In this document: positions 7,043 to 17,213 of the stretch, piece by piece
How positions within the stretch are numbered: position 1 is the first letter of the stretch
How the letters are laid out: each line of letters opens with the position of its first letter
From: Hofstenia miamia
Lineage: Eukaryota; Xenacoelomorpha; Acoela; Hofsteniidae
Direction of reading: 5' to 3'
Assembly: GCA_900660155.1 (NCBI GenBank)
Contig: CABFPE010000040.1
Span: 493,903 to 517,814, forward strand
DNA: 23,912 bases
Program-made: the position numbers and the translations under genes
Notes under the pieces: generated by a model
Database searches by the model: none
The model's input: only the letters and a program-made list of their open reading frames with translations
What the model was told of the DNA's origin: nothing

Positions 7043-7795
7043 GAAAAGGCCCTCAGTCCCCGGCAAGCCTTAAATGGTCAGAGGGTGCGAAGAATATCTG
7101 GTCAGGCGGACTCCACAATCGGGAGTGTGGACTCGAGAAGTGGTAGTATAGGATCCACACAGACCAATTGACGACGGCATAAATGGACAGATGAGCAAAA
7201 CAGAACAGCACTGTAGTGTTGCAGAAGAAGCAGGCCAGATGAGAGGGGTTACAGGAATAGGGGAAAAAAGAGAGTTGAACAGGCTAAGGAAAGGGAAGAT
7301 GAAGTGATAGACGTTGTGACAGAAGTGGCGGAAGCAGCAGAACCAGTAGACACAGAAACTGCAGCAGCAAAAAAGGAAAAGATGAAGGAACAAATAGGTG
7401 AGAAAACTAGGTTGCCAGTTCCAAGAGACAACAAAGGTCAATAAATTGTTGGAGAGAATAGATTCTAGGAGTGTATGAAGGTGCATGTGAGGTGCTGAAG
7501 AATGTAGGCATGGACATGAAAAAGAAAAGACGACAAGAAGATAAGAGAGACAGAAAGCCAGCATGGGAGAGAAGAATTGAGAATAAAGTGGCAACAAATA
7601 GGAAAGATCAGGACAAGGGTAGGTAAGTGCAAGACTATAGAAACTGCAAGAGAAGAGCTTAAGCAGAGATTCGTTGCAGAAACTGAAAACTGAGGAAATA
7701 TAGGGCAAGGGCAAAGCAGGCAAGAGATAATATGAAGTTTGAGAATCAAGAAGGAAGATTCTACAAAGAACATAACGAGTTATGTGACCTTCAAA
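7043..7795 (+). pseudogene. RLE-type LINE 5' ORF region (pre-RT part), frame-broken
   Basis: Across shifting plus-strand frames the segment shows the N-terminal landmarks of R2/NeSL/Dong-like ORFs. First comes a Gly/Ser-rich start (SGSIGSTQ), then RRHKWTDEQNR near 7170-7205. Further on are KPAWERRIENKVATNRKDQ (near 7556-7615), KLRKYRARAKQARDN and FENQEGRFYKEHNE (near 7685-7780). The last two are the usual KL+RY-A+..Q..N and F..NQ..FY blocks before the RT domain. Many stops and frame changes make it a pseudogene; RT and endonuclease are missing. It is the same family as, but apparently a different copy from, 5797-6930, since it carries the opposite end of the ORF. Confidence 0.65.
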
Positions 7796-8342
7796 AGAAT
7801 TAATCTTTATTCTACAATTTTATTCGAACTCGTCCTCATTTGGCCGATGAAAAGGAGATTCGCAGACAAGAATCACAAATGCAGGTATTACATTTGCGTT
7901 TTCCTTAAAATCAAATTTGAATTAATATTGATGCAAGATCTAAATAGGATTCACTTTTAGCGAAGATTCAGTAAAAAATTCTTGACATGGAAGAACCAAG
8001 TGATCCTATAAAGGAATTTTATGAACCGAATTTCCTACCCGGTGAAAGCATATTTCATTTGTACGTGATTAAAAAGGAAAGGCTAATTTCGTAACTAAAC
8101 AAACAAAATCTGGTCAAGAATGGCTAATTAGATTCTCAGTTATTACATACATTGCCTGATTTTATTAAACCCACGTTACATTTGTGCAATAATAATAAAT
8201 AATAATAATAAATATATTTTTTAGTCACCAATGGTTTTGCTTGGCGCTGAGTGTTTAATAGTTTTGTACTTTATTAATGTTGAAAAAGTTAAATTTGAGA
8301 TATAGTGAAATTTCCATTGGTTTACATTCTAAAAATTTAATG
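7796..8342. other. Unassigned stretch with a short protein-like ORF and (AAT)n
   Basis: A 35-codon ATG-to-stop frame at 7987-8094 (plus) begins MEEPSDPIKEFYEPNFLPGE. The upstream stretch RPHLADEKEIRRQESQMQ (about 7825-7885) is also protein-like and ends at a donor-like CAG/GTATTA. They may be remnants of one element or exon, but no family is recognised. AAT repeats lie at 8189-8214. Confidence 0.2.
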
Positions 8343-8350
8343 CTTAGCAA

Positions 8351-9027
8351 CAGGGATCGTTAGATTTTAATCGCGATTAATCGTATGAAAAAAAATTTGT
8401 CGATAGATTAATCGTAATCGCTTCTGCCAGGAGATTAATAATCGCGATTAATCGTCGATTAATCTACTTCTGATTAAAAATATTCAAAATACAATGTATC
8501 AATTGAAAGATATTTAAAATAGAAAATATCAACTATTATTGTTATTTGAGATTATTTCCTGAAGTCATTTTACTCCACATGGGTTTGTAAAGAAATATTT
8601 GGATCTCTAAGTTGAGTGGTAATAAACGATTTTGTTTAATCAGATAGAGCATAACCAGCTTTGCTGAACAGTCTCTCAACCTGATTAGAAGTTGGCGTGA
8701 TAAAATCGAGAATCCCTATATATAGAATTAGGCGACATCCGATGCTTCCTAAGTATGTTAGATGCCTAATCATCACGCTCTTCTTCTATATCCAGTGTTA
8801 AGGTTTTTTTTCTAAAACATATGACACAAGAATAGTGATCATAGATAAGATCAAACCGAAAATGAAAACACGTAACTGAATGCATAAGCATCAACTTAAT
8901 TAGAATAATCTAGATTAATCGAGCATGCTGTTTACGAATAATCTAATCTACTTGACTAGCACGATAGATTATTCCATCCGATTAATCTCGATTAATCGCG
9001 TTGACGATTAATCATGTTGGATCCATG
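8351..9027 (-). mobile_element. Non-autonomous hAT-family DNA transposon
   Basis: Both ends are defined. The 8-base direct repeat CTTAGCAA (8343-8350 and 9028-9035) is the target-site duplication size of hAT elements. The termini are CAGGGATC on the left and, read inward on the other strand, CATGGATC on the right. Subterminal regions hold many ATTAATCG / GCGATTAATC motifs in both orientations. The interior keeps a relic of the transposase C-terminus on the minus strand (listed separately), so this is an internally deleted derivative of an autonomous hAT. Confidence 0.85.
8540..8730 (-). pseudogene. hAT transposase C-terminal (hATC dimerisation) relic
   Basis: Read on the minus strand: ILDFITPTSNQVERLFSKAG followed by YALSD, a stop, and TKSFITTQLRDPNI. 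The S-x-x-E-R-x-F-S-x-A-G pattern is the signature of the hAT family dimerisation region near the transposase C-terminus, here with the preceding P-T-S. An in-frame stop and the absence of the rest of the transposase make it non-functional. Confidence 0.75.
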
Positions 9028-9035
9028 CTTAGCAA

Positions 9036-11200
9036 TATATAGGGAATATTTTGTGGCCGTGTCCGCCCGCCCCAAAATTCGTCTTTCCATTAAATATAGA
9101 CGAGTGATCTTGATGGAAAGACTAATTTCTACCAAAATCATAAGAAACCGATTGGACTTTCAAAAACGATTTTAGACCAATATTGGCAAGGTATCTTATA
9201 TTTGTAATCAAATGTAGATACATCTAAAAGAAAAATTAACACTTGAAAATTTTTATATCCCTATAATCCCTATCTTTAAAAAGCAGAAATATCAGTACAA
9301 TATTGGGGCAGCACCTGTCCTGAAAATTATTAAATGAAATAAAAGAATTGAAAATTTACAAAACTGTACATGGTAGCAATTTTTGTAAATAGATAATTCT
9401 ATTGTTCAGGTTTGTTACAATCTTGAACTATCTAAATTTTAGAGTGGTTCCGCTGGTTTCATTCTTACAAGAAATATATAGTTATATGTTTATGATTTTT
9501 TCACAGATTAATACGGAATAGTGTTGTTCAAAAAGCATGTTAATGAAATATAATTATTACAATTGTATATACACTTAAAAATATTAATTCAATGCATCCT
9601 ACCAATTGTATGGGAATTTGTAAATTTACTTTTGGAAATTGCAATGATCATTACAAAATCAGCTGCTAATTTTCGTGACTGTTTTACATGTTTCTTATTC
9701 TTGAAAATGTGGGTATGAATTACGAACTGGACAAAAATCAAGTCAACGTTCTTTTTTTTATGTCGATTGCAAAAAATGATGCTAACATAACATGCTGTTT
9801 TCGGCCACTTAGTGGTGCCAATTTTTATTTTGATTACTATCAATTTGCTTCATGCTTGGTCTTACTGAGTGTTTTTGGGTTATGTGAAAAATTAATGATA
9901 ATGCCAGATACAAATTAATATTAACACGCCACACTGCTGAGCTAGTGGAAATTGAATATGAACAAATTTACATGGCTTTGCTTAAGCGAAACGCACGCAA
10001 TTCTTATGAACTGAAAATTCGTTTTTAAATAGATGATTATACACTTGCATCAAAGAACTAACTACAAGAATTTCTAGTCTCCTGGTAATGAATTTGCGGA
10101 ACTTGTAAATCGAGGACGTTTGCAGAATCCTTGACATGTATTCTATAAATGGTATTAAATGTACTACAAGACTACGAAAGTGATTTCAACATAATCATGA
10201 TTATGATTTTTGTAGATTTTCATCAAAAGCTAGCAGCATGTACTTTTGTTGTGCAAATACTCTTTTATCATAAAAAATAGGCTACTAAGAACTACAGCTA
10301 ATTCTACTTTAAAGGTTTTTGCAAAACAAATTATTTTCAGAATTAAATACATAAAGTTACATAGGTTTATTGTGTTTCTTTTCTTCCTTATTTATTTAAG
10401 TATACACACATCTTAAATGAATGAAGCCTCAATAAATAAATAGTCGTCACTCCTGTTGTATTAAGCACTCCTTGATTGCAAAATTGCGCCAAATTTAGAG
10501 CAGCGGGCAATTATACGAAATTTTCCGCGTTTTAAAAATTAGGTTCTTACTCAAAATGCTTTATTCTCATCTCAATCACATCATTTTTTAATAGGTCTAA
10601 TATTTTGGGTTCACTAAGTTTAATTTCAAAGAGTATGCTAAAATTTAATGTTCAGAAAAGTATTTGCAATTTTCTATATTTAATGAAAAATAAAACTCTA
10701 GAGTAAAGTAGGTTGGGTTGAAAGTGTGGAAAGTCTGTAGAATACACGTGCCTTATTTTCCAGAAAATCTTTTGATGTAAAGTTTTTTGTTTTTCAGATT
10801 GTTTTCAGAGTGCGCTTAATTATATGATAAAACAGAAACCAAAACTCTTTTCATGTTGTTTTAGCAAATTGAAAACTTTAAAAATGTTGTAAGTGGATTC
10901 AAAGATATTTTCTGTTTAATCTCTTTATTAAAAACATTAACAAATTATTTACTACGCCATATCAGGGTGAGTTTCAATTTCCTGATTTATATTGCTTCAA
11001 TATTAGACCATGCCTTGATTCATTACCATTTTCAACATTCCATTTACAGCCTAAGAATGACAAGAGTAATTGTGAATTACAATGGACTTAGCTTCATGAT
11101 CAAGTAGTGTAATCTTTACACCAATCGATCATGCCAATTACAGAAGTTGCAGAAAGGGTGATCGGGATATCATTTTTGTCAAATATTCTAATAGAGATTT
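9036..11200. other. AT-rich stretch without a recognised gene
   Basis: Only short opposed frames (for example 9589-9843 minus and 9688-9918 plus) with no family resemblance. It contains an inverted repeat with 10-base perfect arms, GTCTTTCCAT at 9081-9090 and ATGGAAAGAC at 9113-9122. Confidence 0.5.
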
Positions 11201-12540
11201 TTGGAGCCTAAATATTTCACACTCTTTGTTATTGGTATTGAATTTTCATTAACTTGGATATTTTCATTAATTGAGTTCTTTAGATTGATGTTTTTTATGC
11301 CATGATGTACAAAAATTAATTTATAGGATTTTCTGGTGTTAAACTTTAAGTTCTACTAATTCTGTTATTGTATTTTTTATAATTCAGGAAATCTTTTTCA
11401 GCTGTTGATGATATTTGCTTACCCAAAACTCTTGTATCGTTAGAATATTTCATTATATCAACATTTGTATAACTAACAATATTTGAATTGATTTTATCAG
11501 TGCATACTGTAAAGAGTGGGCTACTAAGTGGTCCTCCTTGTGGAACTCCGACCAGTATGTCCTTTTGCTTAGTTCTATGTTTTCCAAACTTGACGTATTG
11601 CTTGAAATTTATAGATATTGTATGCATTTGATGTATTAATTTGTTTTGAAGTACAGTTTCTTTGTTGCTAAGAGTTTTGGCTATTGAATCTATTGTTGAT
11701 AATAAAACGTCAGTCGCATTTCTCTTCGTTATATATGCAAATTGAAGTGGATCCATAATAATTTTCATTTCATCTTGGAACTTTTCTAATACAATTGAAT
11801 CTAAAATTCTTCCAATTATTGGCTTGGCTGCTTTTGCATCATTTACTTCAGTGATTCCAGGTCATTTTGATAATGGTGATATTAAAGCATGCTTCCAACT
11901 ATCAGGATAGTCATAACATTCAAATGAATAATTACATATTTCTGAATAAGGTGTTGACAATTCCTAATAGATGTTTTGAACTTCCAATTTGGAATGTGCG
12001 AATTCCCAAATGCTGAAGAAACTTTGATCTTTTGAAATTCCTTCCAAACATCAACTTCACTAATATTCCAAGTGGTTCTTTTATAATTAAGTCATTATCG
12101 TCTAAATGCTGATCTTCTTTGTATCTTGTAAAATATACATTCAAGTGATTTGCTTCATTCTTTCGAAGCTTTAATTTTCTTTTTATTTAGATTGAAATTC
12201 GTTTATAGATAAATTTGAAAATTTGTCTTTCCGTATTTTCTTAACTAAATGTGTAATTTCTTTTTGTAATTGGTTGCTTAAATATTTCTCATTGTTTTTA
12301 GTAGCTCTTAGTTGATTTCTAACAAGTTTTGTAAGCTTCTCATCTTTAATTTTAGTATATGACGTAGTTTTATAATTAGAATGATTTCTGCATTTGTCCA
12401 TAGTGAATAAAATATATTCTTCAATAACTTGTGCTTGGTTTGTGACATTGTAATATTTAAAAGTTCTTTCCAATTTGCTGTTTGTAAATCATTTCTTAGT
12501 CTTTCAATATCATAATCATTACAATCATTTCTAATTATAC
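11201..12540 (-). pseudogene. CR1/Rex/L2-like LINE reverse transcriptase, decayed
   Basis: Read on the minus strand, from high to low coordinates. A pre-RT linker (DIERLRNDLQTANWKE near 12480-12510; LTKLVRNQLRATKNNEKYL) is followed by EVDVWKEFQKIKVSS and YPDSWKHALISPLSK. Then come PIIGRILDSIVLEKF and DPLQFAYITKRNATDVLL. The palm has GVPQGGPLSSPLFT and the catalytic box as YSND instead of YADD, and a SVKYLG segment lies near 11203-11220. Several frameshifts and stops, the altered catalytic box, and an apparent deletion between the QFAY block and the GVPQG block (the usual D-x-SKAF segment is absent) show it is dead. The 5' end meets an (AT)n tract at 12556. No endonuclease domain remains. Confidence 0.75.
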
Positions 12541-12552
12541 TGTTTTGACAAT

Positions 12553-12555
<3 letters not shown>

Positions 12556-12629
<74 letters not shown>

Positions 12630-12630
12630 T
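12556..12630. repeat. (TA)n microsatellite
   Basis: About 75 bases of alternating T and A with two short interruptions (TAATA). It abuts the truncated LINE. Confidence 0.95.
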
Positions 12631-14004
12631 AGGCTTTTTAGAAAACATTAGCGTTTAAAAGCAGCAATAATTACCTATATTTTTTCAAAAAAAATTTTTT
12701 ATTGTTTTATCATTTATTCTTATAATTCTAGACTATATTCTTCAGTCTATAAAGCAAAATTTACTTAGCTATTTAAAATAAAGAAATGAAACACAATCTA
12801 CTTAGACTTGCTGTTTTCAATGTTACAAATTAGTCATTACGTGTACTATAGATATTCTAAAATTATGAACAAGAGAATTAAAGATACAAAATGAACCGGT
12901 ATATACATTATAAATCTAACGGAATTAAACAACAAATTAACTCGTTTCCCTTGCAAACTATGCTGTTTTTTCGTCGACTTTGAACAACTAGGAATATTCG
13001 GTGACAAATTTTCTTCAAATTCTACTAAATAAAAATCGAGTAATTCTTCATAAATTTTCTTAGAAGCGGGTGCTACATATTCAATACCAGCAACAGTTTG
13101 ACATTATTGAGATAAATAATTTTTAGTTTTTTATGAGATAGATTTTTTGGGAATATTTTCTTGCATATAATGTATGTTTGTTTATTCTTTTTAGTTTTTC
13201 CAAAATTTGATCATTACAATTCTCAGACAAATTGATTTGGGGAAAGTAAATCCTCCATGGAAATATAAAAGTTTCTCATAATTCAACTACCTTTGAAAGG
13301 ATGGATTTCAAAATTATGAAAGTGATATTTTAATAACATTACTAAGTTTAAATTATATATATATATGTAGTAATAGATTATCTAGTTTATAGCCTACCTA
13401 TTAAAATAGTCATTAATAATGTGTTTATATTTACATATTCAAATAGAAGTGACATTTATCAAAATTTTGTAATTGAATAATTATTCTAGGTTAACATTTA
13501 AAAAGTATGACACTTAGGAAACTTAAATATTGATGTATGCTGTCAGTTAGAATCATTGTAAACGCTGGAATTTTTCATTAAAATAATACTGAACTTAATT
13601 TTATTTTCAATTGTTTCACTAAAATCTTACCTATTAAAAATATTACAAAGAAGCGATATTTTTTATGGATGGTTCAAAACTTGCAAATACGTCAACAATT
13701 ATGGATGGATATAAAATAAATTTATATAATAGAATAATGAGAGAATTTTCATAGTATATAATACTAGAGAACTTCGTTTGGATAACTTAACTTTTGGCGC
13801 ACGTAACATAAAACACAATTGACCCGACGGCATTCCATAACACTATGATACAGCTCGCGCCCGACCAAATGATTTTATGTATACCAGCACAATCGTTGAG
13901 CTCAGCAGTAATATTTCAAAAAATATGACAATAACATCACAGATTTGTTAAACGAAAAACAGACTTGTTAAGTAATATCAAACATGAAAAGGAAACTTAA
14001 ACAT
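12631..14004. other. AT-rich stretch without a recognised gene
   Basis: No long frame or repeat recognised. A slightly GC-richer patch at about 13790-13910 holds no open frame that I can support. Confidence 0.5.
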
Positions 14005-14034
14005 TTTATTCCTTAAAAGCATAAAACATATTGT

Positions 14035-14304
14035 TTACTTTGACAAATACATGTATTTAGATGAGTTAATGAAGGCGCCGGCCTGTGTCTCCTCAAGCAC
14101 ACCCATGCCAACCTGAGTCCAAAGATCTCGGCTGCCCGGGTCACCCAGAAAATCACTAGTATACAAAGTCTTAATTGTATAATGTCTCAATATTGCTTCA
14201 GGAATTTTGGATGAATCATTGAGAAAATTTTGCATATGTACATTCGGGTACAATATTTCTACAATATCGATAAGGATAATAACAATTATTGGAAGTTTAC
14301 GCAT
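14035..14304 (-). CDS. Possible small secreted or membrane-anchored protein (unrecognised)
   Basis: ATG at 14304-14302 to TAA at 14037-14035, giving 89 residues. The N-terminus (MRKLPIIVIILIDIVEILYP) resembles a signal peptide: basic start, then a hydrophobic run. The following part is compositionally ordinary protein (TSDFLGDPGSRDLWTQVGMG), and its DNA at about 14060-14160 is clearly GC-richer than its surroundings, as expected of coding sequence. AATAAA on this strand lies about 25 bases after the stop (14010-14005). Start context has a purine at -3. No Cys and no known motif. It could instead be a first or terminal exon: donor-like CAG/GTTGGC and TGG/GTGACC occur inside. Family unknown. 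Confidence 0.4.
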   Translation of the reverse strand: MRKLPIIVIILIDIVEILYPNVHMQNFLNDSSKIPEAILRHYTIKTLYTSDFLGDPGSRDLWTQVGMGVLEETQAGAFINSSKYMYLSK

Positions 14305-14319
14305 TGCCTTTAAATTCAA

Positions 14320-15490
14320 ATAAGATTTTTAATAATCTTAGTTAAAACTGTTACAATCCATGTGAAATTGTGTCATTATATTTGGCAGGCGGAAGTCTTT
14401 TGAAAAAACATTCTCTATACAAGAATTCGATATATCTGTGTATATGTAGTATGTACTTCGTGTAACACCAGCCTATGGTGTAAATTTATGGCAGAAATTA
14501 TAACATATTATATAAATATTTACACTACGCCACATAAAATTCATGGTCTTCATCCACTTTAAAGTCATATTCTGATAATTGCATTCGCTGATAAAAATAT
14601 AGTATAGGTACACCCATTAAATACTTCTTGATTTTAAGGAAAAATATCTTGAAATTTTATGAAATTAATCAAGAGAATTTCATCTTGAAATCCAAAACTG
14701 AGTAATAAATATCTTGAAATAGCACTTTCGAAACTGCATCTTAATATCAAGAGAATAGTTCTAGTTTACTGTATAAAAGATTTATCTAGAAAAATATAAT
14801 TTTGAAAGAAATCACTTTTAATGATTCACACAGCGCAGTCATTTCTTTGTGATAGTGGCAGTGCAATTCTTTACCAGTGTTGTATAAATTCCATGCTCAC
14901 AATCTCCCAAAGCAGGCACACAATTTCATTTATGCAATCATTTAATTAAATGTAACGAAATTTCCTTGTATATATATATATATGTGTTAACAATTTGCAA
15001 AAAATGCAGTTTTTGCAGTTTTAATTAAATGTATAAATGTATTTTTGAATAAATATGAATAAATACTTATACTAAACAAATATTACTAATTTTTTAAGCT
15101 GAGATTCAATTTCTTAAATTATTCTATGTATATATAATTATTGAATTCAAAAAGATTTTTAAATAAGAAAATAACATCTAAAAAATTAGATACAAGCAGT
15201 GCAGTGTAGTGTTTATTTAAATTTTTGACATACAGTTTGATGTGTTGTCAATTATCGTTATGAGGTTTGATGTAGGATTTGTCAATGAATTGACAAACCT
15301 TGTTGATAAATGTACTGGAAATAGAACGTCATTATGACTTTATAGTTGTAAAATTAAATTTCTGAGGATATTAACAAAAGTCTTAATTTGGTTTTTGCCA
15401 TAACTATATTAATCGTTGTTATGAACATTTAAGTATGCTTGTATAATAGCACACTTGGAGGTTTTTTTGTTGTTTCATGCTTTTATATTT
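14320..15490. other. AT-rich stretch without a recognised gene
   Basis: Contains a loosely duplicated motif. AAATATCTTGAAAT followed by ATCAAGAGAAT occurs twice, starting near 14643 and near 14706. An (AT)n run lies near 14968-14983. A short palindrome lies at 15278-15297: TTTGTCAAT and ATTGACAAA separated by GA. Confidence 0.4.
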
Positions 15491-15496
15491 GAATAA

Positions 15497-15634
15497 AATT
15501 TATCTACGAGCATAACGGGCTTAGGTTACGGGCACGGAAAACCTATGAGCCTATTTTTTGGGGGTACGGGCTACGGACCGGGTATGGGCACTACCCTAGA
15601 ATATGAAGATGAAATGCTCTCTTCAGTTCTCTAA
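15497..15634 (+). other. GC-rich island with Gly-rich 45-codon open frame
   Basis: Within AT-rich DNA, 15520-15600 carries repeated ACGGGC / TACGGG motifs. One frame is open for 45 codons between stops and reads GLGYGHGKP, then GGTGYGPGMGTTLEYEDEM. No ATG stands at its start, and the usual splice signals are not obvious. It may be a terminal exon, a Gly-rich repeat, or simply a subterminal repeat of a transposon. Confidence 0.25.
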
Positions 15635-16720
15635 TTTCATCGTTATTTGCTTTTAAATATGATTTTTGTACAGTTAAAACGCATTTTTATTTTTATGATT
15701 TTTGTACATTTGTCCATTTTGAATTTTAAATTGATGTATGCATTACATTAATTTTTGACGTCAATTTTGCTACCTTGATTCATTTGTTGCACATCAAAGT
15801 TAAATTATACTTTACAACTTGACGTTAATTTCTATGCATACATATTGACTTCGATTTAGCAGGTATTATCTTCGTTAATTTGTATCTTACATATCGTCAG
15901 TACAAAATAAATGTTTGTTTTTCAAATGGCAATTCATTGATATTATGCTGTAAAGGTTTACTTACCGGCAGTGTACTACCAGCCAGAGAGAGGAAGAAAA
16001 CTAAATTCCATGGCATTTAAAACATAGTAGATATATGCAAGATGATAACACGTGTACAAGCGTAATGACGACAATAAAACTGAAAGAAACACATTCGGTA
16101 AGCTAGGTAACATATTTGCAATTCTTATATGGCGAAACTTACAAATATCATAAAATATTCCAAGATTCGATTTTTGTTATATCACATTAGGAAAATTTAT
16201 TTCATTCCTTTAGATTCTAAAGAGGTGATTAGCATTTCTGTCGGAACGTCCCACGCCATAAACATATGTGAAATTAAGTTCTTAAATAAAATTTGTTAGT
16301 TATTACAAAGATTTTGCTGAATATGTGAAAATATTTTTCAAAATGATCATTTAATGATTGATGATTTTCAATTATCTGAATGTGCATTAAGAATGCTTGG
16401 TGGACAGACATTGTGGATTGGCTACAGACAAAACCAAATACATAATGTAAAATAAGCAAAGTTATTCCATAAACCAGACAACTATTCAATCTACTAAGAC
16501 AGCTATTTAATAACATCATCTGTACTATCATATCTCATACATCTAGATAAGATTAACTAAGCCATTCTGCTTCCTGAATGAAAAAATTATTGCAGTGTAT
16601 ACAAATATGACGGAATAAAAATTTAGAGTTCTACTGTACTTTGACAAAAAATATCTTATTTGAATTTTAACTAAAAACTAATGCATTAATAAAAATAAGT
16701 TATTTAACTCTTCTATTCAG
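15635..16720. other. AT-rich stretch without a recognised gene
   Basis: Nothing supportable. A donor-like TCG/GTAAGC occurs near 16095-16103 and could belong to an upstream exon of the candidate at 16721, but no matching acceptor and frame could be fixed. Confidence 0.4.
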
Positions 16721-17201
16721 CAACATTTGGAAGCGATTGCCACAAGACTTCATGGTGAAAAATACAGGTATTCACATTTTTTGGACATTACTCTTACATA
16801 AAATCATTGAACTCAAATTTGTCTTAATAAAGATAAAATTTTGTACGAATTTTATGTACACAGACAAATGTGTCAGCAATTCTTAATTCTTGTTAATTAG
16901 GAGTCGTTAATTAATTATTGTAATTGGAAAACACTTCTTAAATTTCATATCAATTGCAATTTTCATATTGGATTTTTAAAGGAAAATCACATAAAGTGTT
17001 TAGATTTAATCTGACCTAGTACAAAATTGAAAATAATCGTAATTTGAATTTTAGATATTTATTCATTCCAGGAAAGAAAAGGTTCTTCAAATTTGCGGCT
17101 CAGGTTCACCAAGATGGTGGAGTTTGATGTGGATATTCATTGATCCGATCGGTGAATATCCCCTGGATATCGATCAGAAAATTTATTTTATGGATTTCTA
17201 A
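16721..17201 (+). CDS. Candidate 3' gene end: two spliced exons (unrecognised)
   Basis: Exon 1 (16721-16767, 47 bases) is preceded by a pyrimidine-rich acceptor (TTCTATTCAG) and followed by a donor, ACAG/GTATTC. Exon 2 starts at 17072 after the acceptor TTCATTCCAG. Joining them keeps one frame to a TAA at 17199-17201. The join reads QHLEAIATRLHGEKYR then KEKVLQICGSG, SPRWWSLMWIFIDPIG and EYPLDIDQ. AATAAA follows 6 bases after the stop (17208-17213). Phase agreement across the 304-base intron supports a real transcript. No domain is recognised and the 5' exons are not identified. In AT-rich DNA such signals also arise by chance. Confidence 0.3.
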
Positions 17202-17207
17202 ATACAA

Positions 17208-17213
17208 AATAAA
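17208..17213 (+). terminator. Possible poly(A) signal AATAAA
   Basis: Follows the candidate stop at 17199-17201. Common by chance at this base composition, so it is only supportive. Confidence 0.3.

Noticed and set aside
7070..7723. 217-codon minus-strand frame rich in Phe, Ser and Cys
   Set aside because: It is the antisense shadow of the purine-rich LINE leader on the plus strand. Its composition reflects that strand, and the shorter copy at 6415-6786 is the same duplicated sequence.
9589..9918. Overlapping opposed frames of 84 and 76 codons
   Set aside because: They overlap on opposite strands, neither resembles a family, and base composition equals the surroundings.
16274..16531. 85-codon minus frame
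   Set aside because: No ordered domain or compositional shift from flanking DNA; likely chance.
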